Below are positions 1 through 6,208 of a DNA stretch of 6,208 bases, one piece after another. The notes under the pieces are model-generated. The model saw only the letters and a list, made by a program, of their open reading frames with translations. It was not told the DNA's origin and did not search any database. This DNA is from Bryobacterales bacterium. GTDB lineage: Bacteria > Acidobacteriota > Terriglobia > Bryobacterales > Bryobacteraceae. The translations under genes were made by a program, and so were the position numbers. The stretch's first letter is position 1. Every line of letters starts with the position of its first letter. The DNA is taken from the NCBI GenBank assembly GCA_025462985.1, contig JAOAPP010000552.1:1-6208 (forward strand), written 5' to 3'.

Positions 1-2146
1 TCCAGGCCAGCGCCAGTCGCGGTGCCCAGTTGTTGTGATCGGAATCGATCACGCCGGACGGGAAGAAGCCGGTGTACGGACCTTCGGAAACCGGCGTGAC
101 TACCGACACTGCCGAGAAGCCCGGCCCGATGTCCAGATTCGCGAGGTGTCCGTACTTCTCCCTGAACGGGGTGAAGAATTCATAGCGGAGGCCGAGTGTC
201 AACGTCAGATTTGGCCGCACCTTCCATTCGTCCTGCCCGTAACCGACGTATTGTTCTTGGAAAAAGTAATTACTCGTTGTCCCGTAGCGGATCGAGCTTG
301 AACGCGGATAGCCCAGCAGGAAATCGGCGAGATCATACCCAGTGCCGCCGGCCGCCGAACCGGAAGACGTCAGAACGGTGGCAATCCCGGAGAAACTGAA
401 TGTCCCACGGCCATTTGGATCAGTCTCGGTGCTCAGGTCTGCCTTGGTGTAGCTGGCGCCGAGCGTAAGGGTATGCGTGCCCTTGAGCCACGTGACGCTT
501 TCGGTGCCCGACTGTGCCTGATTGCGGGTGAGCGATGCCGTGGAATCGGTTAGGGTAGCGAAATTGGTGAACGTCAGCGTGGGGGGCCCATAGTTCAGGG
601 GATTCGAGGACGTGCCGGGAATGCCCAGTTCAGCCGCGACGTCCGGTCCGGACGCGAAGTACGGAATGATGCGGGCCGTGTTTCGATTGAACCGAACCTG
701 CGCGTTGCTGATCGCGGTTCCGCTGAGATTTCTGGTCCACTGGATCTGCGTGTTGATGCCGTACCCGCTGGTCCTGTCCGAGGCTCCATACCATTGAGCT
801 GTCGTGCCATCGCGCTCCTGGAACTGGAAATTGAGAGAAAGCCGGTCTTTGTTTGTGACGCTCCGCTGCACTCTGATACCCAAGTTGTCGGAGTTAGAGC
901 CATTCACTGTTTCGGTCTGGTAGTTGTTGGCCAATCCGGACTGGTTCGGCAGCGGATAGAAATTCAGCAGCCCCAGAGCGACCGGGTTCAGCATGGACGT
1001 CGGAATCCGATTACCGGGAAAAAGCGTGTTTGTGCCCGGCTGGTAGATCGCGGCGTTCGCTGCCGAGAGATCGCCCGTGCGTTGAGCAGCGGTGGGAACC
1101 GTTTCGGTGAACAGTTGCGGAGTGCTTGCTCGGGTTCCGAAGTAAGTAATGAAGAACTGCGTTTTCGGATCTTTGACGAGCTTTGGCAGCACGAGTGGAC
1201 CGCCCACAATAAAACTGAAGCGGCTTTGCGCATAGGAGGCTTGCGGCAAGTCAAGTCCATTCAGGGAGAATGGCTTTGCGTTCAGTGCGGAATTTTGCAG
1301 AGAGAAAGATGCTTCGCCGTGAATCTGCTGTGTGCGACGCCGTCGATTGCCGAAGACCGCGCCGGGCGGAGGGAACCCGCCGCGCGGTCCGCCGAACCCG
1401 CGCGCTCCGCCAAACCCTCCTGGACCTCCGGGTCCCCGGCCTCCCGAACCCCCGGGGCCGCCGAAAGATCCGCCTCCGGAGCCGCCAGCATTGGGCTCGA
1501 TGACCTGGTTCGTGTTACCAAACATGCCTGGGGCACCACCCTGCGCCGCGATGTCGCCTCCACCTATGAAACGCATGTCGGGGCCCGAATCCGGCTGCTG
1601 CCCGGGCGCCATGCCAGGGCTAAGGCTACCCGAAACCAGGAACGCCTCCGCTGTCCCTGTCTGATTCGCGCTTGCCTGATTTGTGCCGGACCTCCCAAAT
1701 CCCTGCTCACCGGAAGCGAGCGCGTTCTGGATTTCCTGCTCTAGTTGCTGATTCGCCCCGCCTTGGGCTCCGCCTCGGAACCCAGTTCCTGTTGCTGACC
1801 GTCCGCCGCCTCGGCCAAACTGCTCGAGCCGTCTCGCCATAGCCGACTGCTTCAACTGCAGGACAAAATTCACGGGGACCTTAGCCGCGGCGTAATTGAC
1901 GGACTGCTCGGCCCTTTCGAAACCGGCGATCTCCACCGTTACTGCAGCCGCGCCCTCCGGAAGAAGCGGGAACACATAGTGCCCGTCGACATCTGTCAGC
2001 GTGGAGATAGTTTTGCCCCCAACCGATGCGGTCACCGTTGCGCCCGGTAGCGGCTGGCCGTTCGACGTGACAAAACCGCTCTGCGCAATTGCCATCCGCA
2101 CGCTTGAAGCGAGCAGAACGACAAGCAAATACCACAAGCGCTTCAA
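1..2146 (-). CDS. TonB-dependent receptor-like (Oar-type) outer-membrane protein, 3' end outside window
   Basis: This is probably an outer-membrane beta-barrel protein of the Oar/TonB-dependent-receptor type, a family linked to uptake of large substrates; the substrate here is unknown. The frame is open for 715 codons with no internal stop and runs off the window. Residues 1-21 form a signal peptide (MKRLWYLLVVLL, likely cleaved after AIA). Residues about 24-97 resemble a carboxypeptidase-regulatory-like beta-sandwich (GQPLPGATVT, then TDVDGHYVFPLLPEG, then VNFVLQL). Residues about 98-270 are Gly/Gln/Asn-rich, ending in a Gly-rich run and NRRRR. From about residue 290 the sequence is barrel-like, including RFSFIVGGPLVLPK, PTAAQRTGDLSAA and, near the window edge, LGLRYEFFTPF and NNWAPRLALAW, all typical of Oar-like proteins. 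I see no TonB box and no clear plug domain. The TTG start was chosen because the first in-frame ATG (codon 18) would cut off the signal peptide. Family assignment is confident; transport function is inferred. Confidence 0.9.
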   Translation of the reverse strand, partial: MKRLWYLLVVLLASSVRMAIAQSGFVTSNGQPLPGATVTASVGGKTISTLTDVDGHYVFPLLPEGAAAVTVEIAGFERAEQSVNYAAAKVPVNFVLQLKQSAMARRLEQFGRGGGRSATGTGFRGGAQGGANQQLEQEIQNALASGEQGFGRSGTNQASANQTGTAEAFLVSGSLSPGMAPGQQPDSGPDMRFIGGGDIAAQGGAPGMFGNTNQVIEPNAGGSGGGSFGGPGGSGGRGPGGPGGFGGARGFGGPRGGFPPPGAVFGNRRRRTQQIHGEASFSLQNSALNAKPFSLNGLDLPQASYAQSRFSFIVGGPLVLPKLVKDPKTQFFITYFGTRASTPQLFTETVPTAAQRTGDLSAANAAIYQPGTNTLFPGNRIPTSMLNPVALGLLNFYPLPNQSGLANNYQTETVNGSNSDNLGIRVQRSVTNKDRLSLNFQFQERDGTTAQWYGASDRTSGYGINTQIQWTRNLSGTAISNAQVRFNRNTARIIPYFASGPDVAAELGIPGTSSNPLNYGPPTLTFTNFATLTDSTASLTRNQAQSGTESVTWLKGTHTLTLGASYTKADLSTETDPNGRGTFSFSGIATVLTSSGSAAGGTGYDLADFLLGYPRSSSIRYGTTSNYFFQEQYVGYGQDEWKVRPNLTLTLGLRYEFFTPFREKYGHLANLDIGPGFSAVSVVTPVSEGPYTGFFPSGVIDSDHNNWAPRLALAW
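1361..1486 (-). repeat. Glycine-rich low-complexity segment in the receptor gene
   Basis: Codons 221-262 of the receptor gene encode a run with 24 glycines in 42 residues, built from imperfect GGP, GGS, GGF and GGR units and ending in FPPPG. Four arginines (residues 268-271) follow shortly after. It lies between the N-terminal beta-sandwich domain and the barrel, where a TonB-receptor plug would normally be expected. The run also creates a proline-rich open frame on the opposite strand that is not a gene. Confidence 0.85.
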
Positions 2147-2311
2147 ATGTCCCTCGGCTTCCTTTCGGTCTGCAGATGTTTGAACATAACGATGACGTGA
2201 AAATAGGCGAGGTTACCCGGATGGGATCTCTTATAACGACAGTTCACCATGCAGAACGGCCGTTTGCGCGACCGATTCTGTAAAGAATATTGAATCTGAT
2301 AGCTTAAGCGC
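2147..2311. promoter_or_regulatory. Divergent intergenic region, presumed promoters both ways
   Basis: These 165 bases separate the minus-strand receptor gene from the plus-strand recJ cluster, so promoters for both must lie here or within the neighbouring genes. The region is more AT-rich than its surroundings. Candidate boxes are weak: on the plus strand TATAAC at 2232-2237 without a good -35, and TTGCGC (2264-2269) with TATTGA (2288-2293) at an 18-base spacing. The TATAAC site reads TATAAG on the minus strand in almost the same place. No operator, riboswitch or terminator hairpin is evident. That promoters lie here is inferred from gene orientation; the specific boxes are tentative. Confidence 0.4.
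2151..2155 (-). promoter_or_regulatory. Shine-Dalgarno GAGGG supporting the TTG start of the receptor gene
   Basis: Read on the minus strand, GAGGG lies four bases upstream of the TTG at 2146-2144. It supports TTG as the start codon. The nearest upstream ATG (2187-2185) is in another frame, and the next in-frame ATG lies within the signal peptide. Confidence 0.6.
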
Positions 2312-2797
2312 ATGGCGACCGATTTAGAGACGATCCGGACCGAGATTCAGACCTACCTTGAGCAATCGAATCTGGCTGTCTTTCATGGCTACTCCAGCCT
2401 GACCGACTCCATCTCGGTATACTGGGATACTGAGCGCCACGCCGACTTTCGTGGATTCCTCGAAGCCGCCGAGAAAGCTGGAGCGCGCCTGGTGGTGTTC
2501 TACCACCAGCAGTTCTCGCTGAGAGAAATCGACGAGGTGCTGCAGCAACTGGAAGATTCCGAACTCTCACGCGAAGAAAAGCGCGCTTACGAGAGTCGAA
2601 TTCGTGAGATTCAGAAGTACGAGGGATTCACCGCCGTCGTTGAGCTCTCCTTTGCGGTGGATGGTCGAAGCTACTTATATCGCTTGAACACCGAATGGTA
2701 TGAAGCCTGGGAGGATGTTCTCTCAGAAATCGACGCGGTGACCGAAGAGCAAGATGAAGAGGAAGGACCCATCTCCGGTTACTTCTCAAATAATTGA
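2312..2797 (+). CDS. Conserved-looking acidic protein of unknown function, first gene of the recJ cluster
   Basis: I do not recognise a named family in this 161-residue protein. It has no signal peptide or membrane segment, so it is probably cytoplasmic. It appears to alternate helices and strands: a helical start (residues 3-19), an aromatic stretch (AVFHGYSSL and VYWDTE, 22-41), a helix then a strand (FRGFLEAAEKAGARLVVFYHQQF, 47-69), a charged, probably helical or coiled-coil stretch (70-103), then aromatic-rich AVVELSFAVDGRSYLYRLNTEWYEAW (108-133). It ends in a very acidic tail (TEEQDEEEG, 144-152). By count it has 35 Asp/Glu against 14 Lys/Arg. The ATG at 2312 is the first usable start, since an in-frame TAG lies at 2300-2302; no Shine-Dalgarno sequence is visible. 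Its stop overlaps the recJ start by one base, pointing to co-translation with RecJ. That it is a real gene is supported by coding-like sequence, a sensible start and this coupling; its function is open. Confidence 0.85.
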   Translation: MATDLETIRTEIQTYLEQSNLAVFHGYSSLTDSISVYWDTERHADFRGFLEAAEKAGARLVVFYHQQFSLREIDEVLQQLEDSELSREEKRAYESRIREIQKYEGFTAVVELSFAVDGRSYLYRLNTEWYEAWEDVLSEIDAVTEEQDEEEGPISGYFSNN

Positions 2798-4620
2798 TGG
2801 CTAACGCGGAAATAATGCCCACCCCGCAAGCGGGGAAGAAGGCATGGGTGCGTCCAGAGGCGCGGTGGTCCGGCCCTCCCGTCATCCCTTCGTCCATGAT
2901 CGAGGCGCTGCAGAGCAGCCTGGGCATCCACCGCGTTGTGGCAGCCATTCTGGCAGCGCGAGGCCTTGGCGATCTTTCCACCGCTCGAGAGTTTCTTTTC
3001 CCCCGACTCGACGGGCTCCTGGATCCGCTCGCAATGCGCGATATGGATCGAGCAGTGTCCCGCATCCGAAAGGCGCTGGAGGCGCATGAACCGATCCTTC
3101 TTTACGGCGATTATGACGTGGATGGCACTTCTTCCGTCGTCGTTCTGAAGAAAGCGCTCGAGATCCTCGGGGGAGCCGTCTCCTTCCATGTTCCGCACCG
3201 CCTTAAGGAAGGTTACGGGATGCGAGCAGAGGTGATCGAACGCGCTGCCCGGGAAGGCGTCCGCTTAATTATCAGCGTCGACACTGGTATCCGCGCCGCC
3301 GAGGTTGTCAGGCACGCCAACCAACTCGGCCTTGACGTCATCGTGACGGATCACCATCTTCCCGAGGCGGATCTCCCGCCGGCCGTCGCCGTGCTCAATC
3401 CAAACCGACCTGATTGCGACTATCCCAACAAGCATCTGTGTGGGGCAGGCGTGGCTCTTAAGCTGGTCCAGGCCCTGCTTCAACGTAGCGAGCTTTCTGA
3501 AGGCCGGCGTGCGGCGCTGCTCGAATCCTTCCTGAAGCCGGTCGCCATCGCCACGGTCGCGGACATTGTACCCCTGGTCGGTGAGAACCGCATCATCGTG
3601 CAGCGCGGTTTGTCAGGGCTCCGCAATGTCAAGAATCTTGGCCTGAAGTCGCTGCTGGGGGTTGCTGGGTTCGAAGAGGGGGAAACACCTTCCGCCCATC
3701 AGGTTGCATTTCGCTTGGCGCCTCGCATCAACGCAGCCGGAAGGATGGCCAGCGCCAGCGATGTCATCGAACTCTTCCTCACAGAGGATGGAGATCGCGC
3801 CCGGGATCTGGCCGAACAGCTCGACGTCCTGAACCGGGACCGGCAGCAAGTCGAGAGCGACATCGTGGATCAGATCGTACGCGAGTGCGAGGAGATGACG
3901 GCGGACGGTCATCCATCTGCCATGGTGTTTGCCGGTGCGGGCTGGCATCTGGGCGTTCTCGGCATCGTAGCCAGTCGCTTGGTGGAGCGTTTCAGCAGGC
4001 CGGTATTCGTTTTGAGCGACGCAGCGCCGAACGTCGGCGATGACACTCGATGCCTCGCCGGTTCCGGCCGAAGTATTCCTACATTCCATTTGCTCGATGC
4101 GCTCGAAAGCATGGGAGATCTATTTCGTAAATTTGGAGGTCACAAGCAGGCCGCCGGGTTGACGCTTCGAGCCGATCAACTCCACGAGTTCCGAACCCGG
4201 TTCGCCGCCTTCGCCTCCCGCTGCCTGACGCCCGACGACCTGCGTCCGACTTACTCGGTCGATGCCGAGGCGGCGTTCAGCGAACTCACCGAAGACTGTA
4301 TCAGCCAGGTGCTCTCCCTAGGACCATTTGGCTTTGGCAACACGGCTCCGATTTTTCTGGCGCGCGATGCCGAGGTCGCTGGCCCGCCCAAGGTGTTGCG
4401 CGAGGGCAAGCATTTCAGCGTTCCGATCCGCCACAACGGCCGGATGCTGTTGTGCAAGGCGTGGAATTTCGGACACAGGTCCGAACTCCTTACCCCGGGC
4501 ACGCGACTCGATGTCCTGTTCCAAATCGAAGACGATCCCGGCTCGCGGAAGCGCGGTTACGGGTCGTGGTGTGTCGTACTCAAGGATGTCAAGCGCAGTA
4601 CCGAGAGTTTCGTAAGCTAG
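2797..4620 (+). CDS. recJ: Single-stranded-DNA-specific 5'-3' exonuclease RecJ
   Basis: RecJ degrades single-stranded DNA 5' to 3' in RecF-pathway recombination, mismatch repair and base excision repair. The 607-residue length is close to the 577 of E. coli RecJ. The DHH-family motifs are intact: YGDYDVDG (103-110, metal ligands D107 and D109), ISVDTG (159-164, D162), TDHH (184-187), CGAG (215-218) and ADIVPL (255-260, D256 probably the last metal-binding aspartate). They are followed by RINAAGR (310-316), then the DHHA1 domain with GSGRS (422-426) and GGHKQAAG (447-454). The C-terminal OB-fold region carries GPFGFGN (509-515). Metal-ligand roles follow from known RecJ structures and are mapped by motif. 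I chose the ATG at 2797, which shares its A with the upstream TGA (TGATG). A TTG three bases earlier would also be in frame, but ATG fits coupling better. No Shine-Dalgarno sequence is close, consistent with coupled translation. Confidence 0.97.
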   Translation: MANAEIMPTPQAGKKAWVRPEARWSGPPVIPSSMIEALQSSLGIHRVVAAILAARGLGDLSTAREFLFPRLDGLLDPLAMRDMDRAVSRIRKALEAHEPILLYGDYDVDGTSSVVVLKKALEILGGAVSFHVPHRLKEGYGMRAEVIERAAREGVRLIISVDTGIRAAEVVRHANQLGLDVIVTDHHLPEADLPPAVAVLNPNRPDCDYPNKHLCGAGVALKLVQALLQRSELSEGRRAALLESFLKPVAIATVADIVPLVGENRIIVQRGLSGLRNVKNLGLKSLLGVAGFEEGETPSAHQVAFRLAPRINAAGRMASASDVIELFLTEDGDRARDLAEQLDVLNRDRQQVESDIVDQIVRECEEMTADGHPSAMVFAGAGWHLGVLGIVASRLVERFSRPVFVLSDAAPNVGDDTRCLAGSGRSIPTFHLLDALESMGDLFRKFGGHKQAAGLTLRADQLHEFRTRFAAFASRCLTPDDLRPTYSVDAEAAFSELTEDCISQVLSLGPFGFGNTAPIFLARDAEVAGPPKVLREGKHFSVPIRHNGRMLLCKAWNFGHRSELLTPGTRLDVLFQIEDDPGSRKRGYGSWCVVLKDVKRSTESFVS

Positions 4621-4623
4621 CAT

Positions 4624-5010
4624 ATGGATCCCCTGATAACAGCTGCGCTGGAGGCTCGAGAACACGCCCATGCGCCGTTCTCTCACTTCAAAGTCGGTGC
4701 GGCTCTCGAGGCGTTTGACGGACGCATCATAACCGGCTGCAACATCGAGAATGCCACGTTGGGACTTTCTCTCTGCGCCGAGCGCGTGGCAGTCTTCAAG
4801 GCTCTTTCCGAAGGGGTCCGCCATTTCCGCCGGGTGGTGGTCGTCACAGCCGATACCGAAACACTGACCCCGCCTTGTGGCGCCTGCCGCCAAATCCTGT
4901 GGGAGTTCTGCGGCGATGCGGAGCTGACCATGGCAAATCTGGCGGGAAAAGCCGAAACGCTGTCGCTGGGCCAGATTTTCCCAAGGCCCTTCGACTCGTC
5001 CTTTCTTTAG
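4624..5010 (+). CDS. cdd: Cytidine deaminase
   Basis: This enzyme hydrolyses cytidine and deoxycytidine to uridine and deoxyuridine in pyrimidine salvage in the cytoplasm. At 128 residues it matches the short, homotetrameric class rather than the longer dimeric E. coli type. The signature residues are all visible: FSHFKVGAAL (19-28), the nucleoside-binding NIEN (N40, E42), CAE (51-53, zinc ligand C51 and catalytic E53) and PCGACRQ (84-90, zinc ligands C85 and C88). The C-terminal region (FPRPFDSSFL) resembles the usual family ending. The ATG lies 3 bases after the recJ stop, so the two are almost certainly on one mRNA; no strong Shine-Dalgarno sequence precedes it, so translation may depend on ribosomes finishing recJ. 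Residue roles come from family knowledge; activity is inferred from complete motifs. Confidence 0.96.
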   Translation: MDPLITAALEAREHAHAPFSHFKVGAALEAFDGRIITGCNIENATLGLSLCAERVAVFKALSEGVRHFRRVVVVTADTETLTPPCGACRQILWEFCGDAELTMANLAGKAETLSLGQIFPRPFDSSFL

Positions 5011-5053
5011 GGCTGCGGTCCGGGGCCTGCCGGCGCCGTTTGCCTTCTGCTAT

Positions 5054-5075
5054 GTTTACAGAGCTTTTTGTAAAC
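5054..5075. repeat. Perfect 7-bp inverted repeat between cdd and the AsmA gene
   Basis: GTTTACA (5054-5060) and TGTAAAC (5069-5075) are exact reverse complements separated by 8 bases (GAGCTTTT). The dyad lies in the middle of the 84-base gap and ends 19 bases before the AsmA start codon. It could be an operator for a dimeric regulator, or a small mRNA hairpin near the start of the AsmA message. It is not a convincing intrinsic terminator: the stem is short and AT-rich and no T-run follows it. That the repeat exists is seen directly; any role is inference. Confidence 0.5.
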
Positions 5076-5094
5076 GAGCGGCGTCTAACTGGCT

Positions 5095-6208
5095 ATGCGA
5101 AAACTCCTGATTATTCTCGGGATCGTTGTTGCGGCGGTCGTGATTCTGCTGATTCTGGGAGCAACGCTGCTGAACGTAAATCGCTTCAAGCCGCGCATAC
5201 AGAACGAGATGCAAGCCAAGCTAGGCCGTCCTGTAACACTCGGCGATCTACACCTTCACCTGTTGCCCTTTTCGATCAAGGTGGACGGCCTTTCGGTGGC
5301 CGAATCTCCTTCTTTCCCTTCCTCGCACCCCTTTGCCACGGCTCAGGAGGTGTACGCCAGCGCCGGGTTGCTTTCCTTGATTCGCGGGAACCCGCAGATC
5401 AACGAGGTCACCTTGTCGCAGCCCCGCATTGAACTGATTCGAAATCCGGATGGGACGTGGAGTTTCTCGACTCTCGGGAAGCGGTCAGCGGCCAACGCAC
5501 CGGCTTCGCAGCCATCCACAACTCCGGCACCTTCGACCGGTTCCGGCACATCGGCGTCCAATGCTCCGGCTGAGAGTTCCAGCCCCGGAGAGGGACTGAC
5601 CCTCAACCAGCTTAAAATCACCGGCGGACAAGTAGCGATCACGGACTTGAAGGCGAAATCACCGAGGACGGTGTACAACAACATCGACGTCACGCTCGCA
5701 AACTTCGCTCCAGGAAAGCCGTTCGACCTCGATGCTGCCATTCACTTCCCGGGACAAGGCACGGAGCAGGTGTCTTTCAAAGGAAAGGTAGGCCCCATGG
5801 GCGCCAGTGCACAAGGAACTCCGGTTGACGGGCAACTCTCAATTGAGCAGGTCGCACTGACAGGTCTCAATAGCATCGCTGCTGGAAGTATCCCGCCGAA
5901 TACCGACGCCGTCGCAACGGGCCAAGCTGTGGTGAGCTCGCAAGGCGGAACGATCGGCGCAAAGGGCACGCTCAATCTTGCAAACGCGGTTATCCAGGGG
6001 AAGAAGCTCGATGCTCCGATCAATTCGCAATACGACCTGAAGTACGACCAGAATTCGAACCGCATTTCCATTACGTCGAGTACTGTGAAACTGGGTCCGA
6101 CCGCCGTAGCCTTGGCCGGAGTTGTCGATAGCGGCACGACGCCGTCACAGCTGAACCTCAAAGTGGGGACCCACAACGCATCCATCACCGAACTGTCGCG
6201 GCTCGCTG
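5095..6208 (+). CDS. AsmA-family envelope protein, N-terminal part (3' end outside window)
   Basis: AsmA-like proteins are large envelope proteins anchored by one N-terminal membrane helix, with a long beta-rich periplasmic part; relatives affect outer-membrane assembly or phospholipid transport to the outer membrane. The 371 visible residues show a membrane segment at about 4-26 (LLIILGIVVAAVVILLILG) followed by the AsmA start pattern: RFKPRIQNEMQAKLGRPVTLGDLHLHLLPFSIKVDGLSVAESPSF (30-74), with FATAQEVYASAGLLSLIRGNPQINEVTLSQPRIELIRNPDGTWSFSTL (80-127) after it. A Ser/Thr/Pro/Ala-rich linker (131-166) comes next, then further beta-rich units such as LTLNQLKITGGQVAITD (168-184). The frame is open from the ATG to the window edge. 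The Shine-Dalgarno sequence is weak at best. The gene is 84 bases after cdd on the same strand, so it may share the transcript or have its own promoter. Family assignment is confident; the specific cargo or role is unknown. Confidence 0.9.
   Translation, partial: MRKLLIILGIVVAAVVILLILGATLLNVNRFKPRIQNEMQAKLGRPVTLGDLHLHLLPFSIKVDGLSVAESPSFPSSHPFATAQEVYASAGLLSLIRGNPQINEVTLSQPRIELIRNPDGTWSFSTLGKRSAANAPASQPSTTPAPSTGSGTSASNAPAESSSPGEGLTLNQLKITGGQVAITDLKAKSPRTVYNNIDVTLANFAPGKPFDLDAAIHFPGQGTEQVSFKGKVGPMGASAQGTPVDGQLSIEQVALTGLNSIAAGSIPPNTDAVATGQAVVSSQGGTIGAKGTLNLANAVIQGKKLDAPINSQYDLKYDQNSNRISITSSTVKLGPTAVALAGVVDSGTTPSQLNLKVGTHNASITELSRLA

Noticed and set aside
1332..1664. Plus-strand proline-rich open frame resembling a PPE or collagen-like protein
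   Set aside because: It is the reverse complement of the glycine-rich codons (GGN read as NCC) of the receptor gene, so its composition is an artefact.
794..1744. Long plus-strand open frame of 316 codons opposite the receptor gene
   Set aside because: It is antisense to a frame that is open for 715 codons with a signal peptide and recognisable family motifs. Its translation shows no domain and has the Arg/Ala-rich composition of an antisense shadow.
2185..2187. Minus-strand ATG upstream of the receptor gene as an alternative start
   Set aside because: It is not in frame with the signal peptide and barrel coding sequence.
2794..2796. TTG as the start codon of recJ
   Set aside because: It is in frame, but the adjacent ATG at 2797 is a better codon and gives the common TGATG overlap; the difference is one residue.
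3613..4089. Minus-strand open frame inside recJ
   Set aside because: It is antisense to conserved RecJ motifs and has no start signal or family resemblance.
5011..5045. GC-rich stretch after cdd as an intrinsic terminator
   Set aside because: It contains short palindromes (GCCGGC, GGCGCC), but I could not build a convincing long stem followed by a T-run.
4875..5432. Plus-strand open frame bridging the end of cdd and the start of the AsmA gene
   Set aside because: It overlaps two well-supported genes in another frame, and its translation has no recognisable features.
1..6208. Mobile elements, CRISPR arrays, defence systems, rRNA or tRNA genes
   Set aside because: No transposase, integrase, spaced direct repeats, toxin-antitoxin pair, or RNA-gene consensus was seen; the genes are housekeeping or envelope types in normal order.

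Overview
The window looks like ordinary chromosomal DNA from an acidobacterium (Acidobacteriota). This rests mainly on the first gene: its TonB-receptor-like protein has an N-terminal carboxypeptidase-regulatory-like domain, a glycine-rich linker and an Oar-like barrel with phrases I associate with the very large acidobacterial family of such proteins. The moderately high G+C content and the scarcity of strong Shine-Dalgarno sequences fit but do not prove it. No rRNA, tRNA, CRISPR array, transposase, integrase or phage gene is visible.

Layout. Positions 1-2146 (minus strand) hold the first 715 codons of the outer-membrane protein gene; its 3' end lies outside the window. It starts at a TTG codon that was chosen because it gives a complete signal peptide and follows a GAGGG ribosome binding site. 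A 165-bp divergent intergenic region (2147-2311) separates it from a plus-strand cluster: an acidic 161-residue protein of unknown function (2312-2797), recJ (2797-4620), cdd (4624-5010) and, after an 84-bp gap, the first 371 codons of an AsmA-family protein (5095 to the window end).

How the genes fit together. The unknown gene and recJ overlap by one base (TGATG), and cdd starts 3 bases after the recJ stop, so these three are very probably co-transcribed. RecJ is the 5'-3' single-stranded-DNA exonuclease of recombination and repair; Cdd salvages cytidine and deoxycytidine. A link through nucleotide and DNA turnover is possible, but the arrangement could be simple operon packing. The AsmA-like protein belongs to envelope biology and may be read from the same transcript or separately; a perfect 7-bp inverted repeat lies in the gap before it.

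No clearly new multi-gene system was found. The points most worth a second look are the unknown gene translationally coupled to recJ, the receptor whose plug region seems replaced by glycine-rich sequence, and the dyad upstream of the AsmA gene.
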